The notes under the pieces were generated by a model. The model did no database searches. It worked only from the letters and a program-made list of their open reading frames with translations, and was not told where the DNA came from. From the NCBI GenBank assembly GCA_937934645.1, contig CALGYZ010000031.1, forward strand, positions 1 through 10,383: a stretch of 10,383 bases of DNA, read 5' to 3'. Both the position numbers and the translations under genes were made by a program. Positions 4,908 to 10,383 of the stretch are shown here, in pieces. Origin of the DNA: an uncultured Bacillaceae bacterium (lineage in GTDB: Bacteria > Bacillota > Bacilli > Bacillales > Caldibacillaceae). Position 1 is the stretch's first letter. The number at the start of each line of letters is the position of its first letter.

Positions 4908-7247
4908 ATGTCTCAACGATCCGACTACACAATCCGGCTGGAGAAAATCCATGCCCTGGGGCCGGAGTTAAATAAAGGGCTGTTGTTTTTACTTGTGATA
5001 TCCGGAAAGATCACCGTGGAGATGCATGACCGGTTTTATCATCTGGAGGAACAGGATTTGCTTGTGGTGAACCGAAATGAATTGTACCGGATGGAAGGAA
5101 CGGATGGGAACCGGGTGCTGACGGTGTCGGTTTCGGATGAATATATGAAGGAACACTACGATCCATATTACACGACCCGGTTTGAATGTTTTTCCGGGGA
5201 GGTTGACCGGGGGCGACGGGAATATGTGAAGAAGCTTCGCCGGCTGTTGGCAGACATGCTTTTGGCGTATTACAAAAAAGACGAGAGTTATAAAATTGAA
5301 CTTCAGTCGTACTTAAGCAGCATTCTCTTGATTTTAATCCGCCGGTTCCGTCAGAAGACAGACGCCCGGAAACTGCCGGATACGGACGACCAACGTTTGC
5401 AAGCGATTTTGACTTACTTGGAAGAACATTATCACCAGCCGGTCACCCTTGAGTCAACGGCCAGGAAATTTTATTTGTCGGCCGGGTACTTGTCCCGTTA
5501 TTTCAAACAAAAAACCGGCACCGGCTTTAACCGGTATTTAATGGAGATCCGCCTGAAACATGCGGTGCGAGATTTGCTTTATACGACGGATACGATTGCG
5601 GAAATTGCGATGAAAAACGGGTTTCCCAATGCGAAATCCTTTTCCCGTTATTTTAAAGAAATGTACGAGATGACACCGAACCAGTACCGGGAAACACACC
5701 ATCTGCCCGCCGATAAGAACAAAACGGTGGAAGAGACGGACGATCCGTTCCAGACGGACGATGCCGGGGACGTGTTAAAAAAATTGTACCGTTTCTATGA
5801 TGAAGATGTGGTTCCCCAGTCGTCCGACCAGATTGAACACCGCTTTGAGGAACTGACGATCGATGCGGCGGAAAATACCGGACAAACGATTAAGCATGCG
5901 AAACATAATTTGATGATCGGAGAATTGGGTGAAATTTTAAAATCCGTTGTCCGCACACAGCTGTTAATGGCTAAACGAGATTTGGGTCTTTCCTTTGTCG
6001 GCGTCCGGCGGTTGATCCACGGTTCGGTCATCAGCCCGCCGGGGGAAACGGATGAAGAGATTCCTTCGACTTCTCCGTATTTCAACGCGGATTTTGCCCT
6101 GAACTTTCTGTATGAACACGGGCTGTCCCTGTTTGTCTCGGTGGATTACCAGGAAATTTCTGAAGATGAAGACCATTTTTTTTCGGCGTTGGAAGGTTTC
6201 CTCCGCCACTCGCTCAATTTATACGGCATGGATTACGTTACGTCCTGGTATTTTATGTTTCATGAATCCTATGAAACGGCCGTCAGCCAGGGGGAAATGG
6301 AACGGGTATATTTGAAGCTGTATCATACGGTGAAACGGCTCGCTCCGGATCTTCAGGTCGGTTTGTTTCTGCCTTTTTCTTATAAAGATCATCATACCGG
6401 GCGGAATCACCGCTGGATTTTGGAAAAAGACGTGCCGGCGGATTTTTTCGGCTTTGAAGTGAACCAAAATGAAGTCATTGACTTTGAAGAACTCGGAGAT
6501 GAACGGTTTGTCCTCGCTGCCGATTATATTGAGGAAAAGACCGAAAAATTTAAAGCCTGCCTACGGAAATACCGGAAGGAAAAACCGCTGCACCTCATCA
6601 GCTGGAATACGCTGACCGGAAGAACCCGACTGATCAACGGCACTTTTTTCCGCGGTGCTTTGATTTTCAAACATGCCTTTCATCTGACTTCGGAGTTTGC
6701 CTCGATCGGGTTTTGGATCAATACGGAGCAGCATGAAAAAACAGCGAAAAATCGGGATATCAGTTTGAAGGGGATTGAACTGTTCCATTATTTCAGCGGC
6801 AAAAGGCCGGCCTATTTTGCGACGCAGTTCTTAAACCGGCTGAACGGGGAAATCATCTCGATGGGAAAGGAATACATTATGACGAAAAATCATCGCGGCT
6901 ACCAGCTCGTTCTGATGAATTACACGAGCATCAATCCGTATTATTCCATTGAGGATGTCTACTTGCGGAAATTAAACAAAGATGTCCGGGTGACGATCAA
7001 AAATCTTGCCCCGGGCCATTACCAGATCCGGAAACTGGTGTTTGACAAAAACAATGGCGCATTGTATACAAAATGGCGGGAGTTAAACAGCAAATACGGC
7101 ATGGACGAAGAAGTGATCCGTTACATCACGGAAACGAGCCAGCCGTCCCTGGAATTGTTTGACATGGAGTTTAAAAACCAATGGTCCTTTTACTCGTTTT
7201 TGACATTTAATGCGGTTCATTTTTATGAATTCCGCCGGGTTTTTTAA
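4908..7247 (+). CDS. AraC-family transcriptional regulator fused to a GH39-like (beta-xylosidase-type) domain
   Basis: The ATG at 4908 is preferred to the one at 4872 because AGGAG (4896-4900) lies seven bases before it, giving 779 residues. An N-terminal cupin-like sensor (about 20-80, GKITVEMHDRFYHLEEQDLL) is followed by a helical linker. A double helix-turn-helix domain follows (about 163-262), ending with the AraC signature GFPNAKSFSRYFKEMYEMTP. The C-terminal 440 residues resemble GH39 xylosidases: SWYFMFHESYE around the acid/base Glu453, HLISWNT where the family has TEWN, and SIGFWI. The nucleophile Glu is Ser565 (AGC, 6600-6602) and the NEP motif reads HES, so hydrolysis is unlikely. 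I infer a cytoplasmic sugar-binding sensor controlling xyloside- or other glycan-use genes outside the window. It stands alone between its own promoter and terminator. Confidence 0.88.
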   Translation: MSQRSDYTIRLEKIHALGPELNKGLLFLLVISGKITVEMHDRFYHLEEQDLLVVNRNELYRMEGTDGNRVLTVSVSDEYMKEHYDPYYTTRFECFSGEVDRGRREYVKKLRRLLADMLLAYYKKDESYKIELQSYLSSILLILIRRFRQKTDARKLPDTDDQRLQAILTYLEEHYHQPVTLESTARKFYLSAGYLSRYFKQKTGTGFNRYLMEIRLKHAVRDLLYTTDTIAEIAMKNGFPNAKSFSRYFKEMYEMTPNQYRETHHLPADKNKTVEETDDPFQTDDAGDVLKKLYRFYDEDVVPQSSDQIEHRFEELTIDAAENTGQTIKHAKHNLMIGELGEILKSVVRTQLLMAKRDLGLSFVGVRRLIHGSVISPPGETDEEIPSTSPYFNADFALNFLYEHGLSLFVSVDYQEISEDEDHFFSALEGFLRHSLNLYGMDYVTSWYFMFHESYETAVSQGEMERVYLKLYHTVKRLAPDLQVGLFLPFSYKDHHTGRNHRWILEKDVPADFFGFEVNQNEVIDFEELGDERFVLAADYIEEKTEKFKACLRKYRKEKPLHLISWNTLTGRTRLINGTFFRGALIFKHAFHLTSEFASIGFWINTEQHEKTAKNRDISLKGIELFHYFSGKRPAYFATQFLNRLNGEIISMGKEYIMTKNHRGYQLVLMNYTSINPYYSIEDVYLRKLNKDVRVTIKNLAPGHYQIRKLVFDKNNGALYTKWRELNSKYGMDEEVIRYITETSQPSLELFDMEFKNQWSFYSFLTFNAVHFYEFRRVF

Positions 7248-7267
7248 CGGGATCGGTTTGTTCAGAA

Positions 7268-7298
7268 ACATCAATGCTTTGTGCATTGATGTTTTTTT
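7268..7298 (+). terminator. Strong terminator after the AraC-GH39 gene
   Basis: A perfect 10-bp stem ACATCAATGC / GCATTGATGT with a TTTGT loop runs into seven Ts, 20 bases after the stop codon. Confidence 0.93.
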
Positions 7299-7386
7299 AT
7301 TGGTCAAAATATACCCGAACATTTTTTACCTGCCGGAGAAAAGGACAATCATCTGGTGGGAAATTGGAAGGTTGCGGGTGAAAAAT

Positions 7387-7419
7387 CGTGCCTTTCCGCG
7401 TGCCTTTTCTCTTTATAAT
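7387..7419 (+). promoter_or_regulatory. Candidate promoter of the transporter-amidohydrolase operon with tandem repeats
   Basis: A perfect TATAAT (7414-7419) lies 59 bases before the transporter start. The -35 position has no good hexamer. Two direct copies of CGTGCCTTT (7387-7395 and 7399-7407), 12 bases apart, cover that region instead. This arrangement is what an activator-dependent or repressed promoter might show, but the regulator is unknown. Confidence 0.35.
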
Positions 7420-7478
7420 GAAGGCGGAGATAACAGCAAAGCTTTTGGTAGCAATCATATCATAGGGGGTAATCTTTT

Positions 7479-8900
7479 ATGAAAGCTTTAACATTAAAAC
7501 TTGAACAAAGGGCTGCACAGTTTAAAGGCAACGATAAAATGATCATCGGAATTGTATTCGGTGTCATTACATTCTGGTTGTTTGCCCAGTCGATGGTCAA
7601 CATCGTTCCGGCAGTACAACAGGATTTGGGTGTAGATTTAGGTGTCATTAATATTGCCATCAGTCTCACCTCCCTGTTTTCCGGATTGTTTATCGTTGTT
7701 GCCGGAGGACTGGCAGACCGGTTCGGACGGAAAATGGTTACGAATGTCGGCCTAGTTTTTAATATTATCGGTTCATTGTTGCTTGTTCTGGCACAGGGAC
7801 CGGTGTTTCTCGTCGCCGGCCGGGTGCTTCAAGGGTTATCCGCCGCATGTATCATGCCGGCAACGATCGCCCTCATTAAAGCATACTTTGACGGTGCGGA
7901 AAGACAACGGGCTCTGAGTTTCTGGTCGATCGGTTCGTGGGGCGGTTCCGGTGTGACTTCCTTTGCCGGAGGAGCGATAGCCACATACATGGGCTGGAAA
8001 TGGATCTTTATTTTCTCCATCATATTCTCCATCCTCGGCATGTGGTTAATGAAAGACGTTCCGGAAAGTAAAGCTAAAACGACCGGGAAATTTAAATTCG
8101 ATTTTGGCGGTCTGGCTATTTTTATTGTCACGATGCTTGCGATCAATATTTTGATTACGCAAGGAGAAAAATTAGGCTGGACAAGCCTGGCGGCGATTGG
8201 TCTGGCTGTGATTGCCGTACTTGGAATCTTAACATTTGTGAAATACGAAGCTAAAAGACATCATGCATTAATTGATTTTAAATTGTTCCAAAACAAACCG
8301 TACACCGACGCAACGGTGTCGAACTTTATGTTGAATGCCGTTGCTGGTACGATGATTGTAGCCAACACATACGTACAAGTAGGCCGCGGATTTACATCAT
8401 TTCAATCGGGAATGCTCTCCATCGGATACTTGGTTACGGTTCTTTCCATGATCCGTGTCGGTGAAAAACTGATGCAGCGGGTGGGTGCGAAAAAACCGAT
8501 GGTCTGGGGTACGATGCTTACATTAATCGGGGTTGCGATTATGGGCTTTACCTTCCTGCCAGGTGTGCTTTATACCGTCATTGTTTTTCTCGGATTCGTG
8601 CTGTTCGGTTTAGGTCTGGGCATGTATGCCACACCATCAACCGATACTGCGGTATCCGGTGCGCCGGATGATAAAGTCGGGGAAGCGTCAGGTATTTACA
8701 AAATGGCCAGCTCCCTCGGAAATGCATTCGGTATCGCCATTTCGGCAACGGTTTACAGTACAATTGCTTCGTATACTAGTGTTCATACCGCAGCAACCAT
8801 GGGAATTATTACAAACGTCTTGTTTGCTGCGATTTCCCTCATCTCGATCATTGTTCTTGTACCAAGGGATACGTTTGATTTCGTCAAAGCGAAAGCGTAA
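7479..8900 (+). CDS. Major facilitator superfamily transporter, DHA2-like drug/metabolite exporter
   Basis: The 473-residue, very hydrophobic protein shows about 13-14 membrane segments, starting near residue 21 (MIIGIVFGVITFWLF). MFS motif A is GGLADRFGRKM (76-86), a motif B-like LVAGRVLQG is at 111-119, and SWGGSGVTSFAGG (153-165) sits at the antiporter motif C position without the usual proline. These features and the length fit the DHA2 (14-segment, proton-coupled) group that includes multidrug exporters. AGGGGGT (7464-7470) eight bases before the ATG supports the start. It is first in an operon with an M20 amidohydrolase, so its substrate may be an acylated or conjugated compound that the enzyme makes or uses. 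Export is the family norm; import cannot be excluded. Confidence 0.9.
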   Translation: MKALTLKLEQRAAQFKGNDKMIIGIVFGVITFWLFAQSMVNIVPAVQQDLGVDLGVINIAISLTSLFSGLFIVVAGGLADRFGRKMVTNVGLVFNIIGSLLLVLAQGPVFLVAGRVLQGLSAACIMPATIALIKAYFDGAERQRALSFWSIGSWGGSGVTSFAGGAIATYMGWKWIFIFSIIFSILGMWLMKDVPESKAKTTGKFKFDFGGLAIFIVTMLAINILITQGEKLGWTSLAAIGLAVIAVLGILTFVKYEAKRHHALIDFKLFQNKPYTDATVSNFMLNAVAGTMIVANTYVQVGRGFTSFQSGMLSIGYLVTVLSMIRVGEKLMQRVGAKKPMVWGTMLTLIGVAIMGFTFLPGVLYTVIVFLGFVLFGLGLGMYATPSTDTAVSGAPDDKVGEASGIYKMASSLGNAFGIAISATVYSTIASYTSVHTAATMGIITNVLFAAISLISIIVLVPRDTFDFVKAKA

Positions 8901-8920
8901 GGAAAATCAAACATTTGTTT

Positions 8921-8948
8921 CCGCCGTCCGGGTTCCTCCCGGACGCGG
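8921..8948 (+). other. GC-rich intercistronic hairpin
   Basis: CCGCCGTCCGGG and CCCGGACGCGG form an 11-bp stem with one bulged C around a TTCCT loop. It is followed by CAAAAAGG instead of Ts, so it should not terminate. It lies between the transporter stop and the amidohydrolase ribosome binding site, where it could protect mRNA ends or set the ratio of the two proteins. Confidence 0.6.
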
Positions 8949-8972
8949 CAAAAAGGAAGGGGGACCCGTGTG

Positions 8973-10166
8973 ATGAGAGAAAAGTTAATGAAAATGCTGG
9001 AAGAGCGAAAAGAGGAAATGATTGAAATCCGCCGACATTTGCATCAATATCCGGAACTCTCATTTCAGGAAGAAAAAACGGCGCAATATATTGCTGATTT
9101 TTACCGGGGAAAAGATGTGGAAATTGAAACGAATGTCGGAAACGGTTACGGAATCATCGTGACCATCAAAGGAAAAGAACCAGGCAAAACCGTCGGTCTC
9201 CGTGCCGATTTTGACGCCCTGCCGATTACGGAAGAAACGGATGTTCCGTTTAAATCGAAAAATGAAGGCGTGATGCACGCCTGTGCCCATGATGCCCATA
9301 CCGCTTATTTAATGGTTCTGGCCGACTGTCTCATTCAACTGAAGGATGAGTTTAATGGCACGGTGAAAATCATTCACCAGCATGCCGAAGAACAACCGCC
9401 GGGTGGTGCGAAAAGCATTGTTGAATCCGGCAAACTCGATGATTTGGATGCCATTTTCGGGGTACATCTTCTGCCGATGGCTCCAGCGGGCACGGTCGGA
9501 TATCACAGCGGTTATACCTTTAACGGACGAACCTATTTTAAATTGGTGATCCAGGGAACCGGCGGACACGGTTCATCACCGCATACGGCCAATGATGCTA
9601 TTGTTGCAGGAGCGTACTTTGTAACGGCCGTCCAAACGGTGGTCAGCCGCCGGATCAATCCATTATCCGCCGGTGTCGTAACCATCGGCTCCTTCGACGG
9701 AAAGGGAAGTTTTAACGTCATTAAAGACAGCATTGAAATTGAAGGGGATATCCGCTATTCCGATAATGAAACCCAGGAAGTGATCCGCAAAGAGTTCCAT
9801 CGGATTGTACAGGGGATCGAGGCGCTGTTCGGGGTGAAATGTACGCTGGAATACGTGCCGGATTATCCGCCCCTTTACAATGATCCGGAATTAACGGATT
9901 TTGTTGCGAAAACATTGGAAGAGCATAAAGACAATACCGTGATTAAAGAAGTCGTTCCGTTCCCGAGAATGTCGCCGTCCGATGACTTTGCTTACTACTT
10001 GGAAAAAATTCCGGGTTCCTATTTCTTCATCGGCTGTACGCCAAAGGGCGTGGAAAAGCCGTACTTTAACCACCACCCAAAATTTGATATCGACGAAGAT
10101 GCGATCCTCGTTGCGGCAAAAGCCGTCGGACATGTGGCTATCAGCTACCTAAACGGGGAACAATAA
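8973..10166 (+). CDS. M20D-family metal-dependent amidohydrolase (aminoacylase/hippurate hydrolase type)
   Basis: The 397-residue length is normal for M20D enzymes, which use two metal ions to hydrolyse N-acyl amino acids or related amides in the cytoplasm. Visible metal-site motifs are RADFDALPI (77-85), MHACAHDAHTA (Cys104, His106), HQHAEEQPPGGAKS (Glu139-Glu140), GVHLLP (His165) and FNHHPKFDIDE (His367-His368). MSPSDDFAYY (333-342) stands where MGSEDF is usual. The dimerisation lid begins about GTGGHGSSPHTANDAI (195-210). HACAHDAH in place of HACGHDGH and HQHAEE in place of FQPAEE suggest the QHAEE subgroup that includes B. subtilis YhaA-like proteins; the substrate is unknown. GGAAGGGGG (8955-8963) serves either the ATG at 8973 or a GTG at 8970. 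It is 72 bases behind the transporter and likely co-transcribed. Confidence 0.93.
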   Translation: MREKLMKMLEERKEEMIEIRRHLHQYPELSFQEEKTAQYIADFYRGKDVEIETNVGNGYGIIVTIKGKEPGKTVGLRADFDALPITEETDVPFKSKNEGVMHACAHDAHTAYLMVLADCLIQLKDEFNGTVKIIHQHAEEQPPGGAKSIVESGKLDDLDAIFGVHLLPMAPAGTVGYHSGYTFNGRTYFKLVIQGTGGHGSSPHTANDAIVAGAYFVTAVQTVVSRRINPLSAGVVTIGSFDGKGSFNVIKDSIEIEGDIRYSDNETQEVIRKEFHRIVQGIEALFGVKCTLEYVPDYPPLYNDPELTDFVAKTLEEHKDNTVIKEVVPFPRMSPSDDFAYYLEKIPGSYFFIGCTPKGVEKPYFNHHPKFDIDEDAILVAAKAVGHVAISYLNGEQ

Positions 10167-10174
10167 TAACTCAA

Positions 10175-10212
10175 AGCTCCGGCCGTTTCGGTCCGGGGCT
10201 TTTCCTTTTTTC
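10175..10212 (+). terminator. Terminator of the transporter-amidohydrolase operon
   Basis: AGCTCCGGCC pairs with GGTCCGGGGCT (one U-G pair and one bulge) around GTTTC. The stem is followed by TTTCC and a run of six Ts, nine bases after the tandem TAA TAA stops. Confidence 0.87.
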
Positions 10213-10280
10213 TGCTGCAAGAAAATTCTTTGTGGCCGTTTTGGTGATATCTCTGTTTTGAATTGTTCATAAAAAGGCGG

Positions 10281-10294
10281 TTAACGGCCGTTAA
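10281..10294. repeat. 14-bp perfect palindrome, possible operator
   Basis: TTAACGGCCGTTAA reads the same on both strands. It lies in the otherwise non-coding last 170 bases, past the operon terminator, where the promoter of a gene beyond the window edge could be. A dimeric repressor site is possible. I see no gene or other structure in 10213-10383. Confidence 0.45.
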
Positions 10295-10383
10295 TGGAGA
10301 AAACTACTTCTATTTTGGCCGATACAGGCTGCCAATCAGTCATTCGCCGCAGAACCCCATTTGCTTTTGTCCATTAGAAGTGT

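Noticed and set aside
5795..6467. Several minus-strand and alternate-frame ORFs of 67-96 residues inside the AraC-GH39 gene
   Set aside because: They lie fully within a well-supported gene in another frame, have no ribosome binding sites and show no family motifs.
8921..8955. The intercistronic hairpin as a terminator
   Set aside because: The stem is strong but is followed by CAAAAAGG, with no T-run, and the next gene has no promoter of its own that I can see.
8626..8973. A 115-residue plus-strand ORF overlapping the end of the transporter
   Set aside because: It is rich in Arg, Pro and Ser as expected for an out-of-frame reading, and the transporter frame is clearly coding.
10300..10383. 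A minus-strand frame at the right edge (LLMDKSKWGSAAND) as the end of a gene
   Set aside because: Only 15 or so codons are visible before a stop and no family is recognisable, so it cannot be supported.

Overview
The window looks like Bacillaceae (Firmicutes) DNA of middling GC. The reasons are strong purine-rich ribosome binding sites, classic stem-plus-T terminators, a secreted NlpC/P60 wall protein with WalR-type upstream boxes, and a CRISPR repeat ending in GAATTGAAAC as seen in type I-B/III arrays of thermophilic bacilli. The genus is not certain; a Caldibacillus- or Geobacillus-like bacillus is a guess.

Bases 1-172 are the trailing end of a CRISPR array: one good repeat, one spacer, a decayed last repeat, then a terminator. 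Bases 204-2474 hold a decaying defence-type cassette with its own promoter. It carries a type I-like DNA methylase fused to a specificity (HsdS-like) domain, split into three reading frames by two single-base homopolymer indels, followed by a small XRE-type regulator broken by one stop and two frameshifts. The methylase lacks a recognisable SAM-binding motif I. Its second break falls exactly on an in-phase A AAA AAC slippery heptamer, so translational rescue is possible though decay is more likely. Bases 2475-3269 are AT-rich, with only doubtful small ORFs and an orphan ribosome binding site.

Bases 3270-4272 carry, on the minus strand, a secreted peptidoglycan-binding plus NlpC/P60 protein whose catalytic cysteine is serine, with three WalR-like half-sites upstream. 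Bases 4908-7247 encode a large AraC-family regulator fused to a GH39-like glycosidase domain that lacks the nucleophile glutamate, so it is probably a sugar-sensing pseudoenzyme; it has its own promoter and terminator. Bases 7414-10212 form a two-gene operon: a DHA2-like MFS transporter and an M20 amidohydrolase, with a strong hairpin between them and a terminator after. Transporter and hydrolase probably act on the same acylated or conjugated small molecule, which the sequence does not identify. The last 170 bases contain a 14-bp perfect palindrome and no convincing gene.

No clearly new multi-gene system is present. The best leads are the two apparent pseudoenzymes (NlpC/P60 with Cys to Ser, AraC-GH39 with Glu to Ser) and the broken methylase-specificity fusion beside the CRISPR array.
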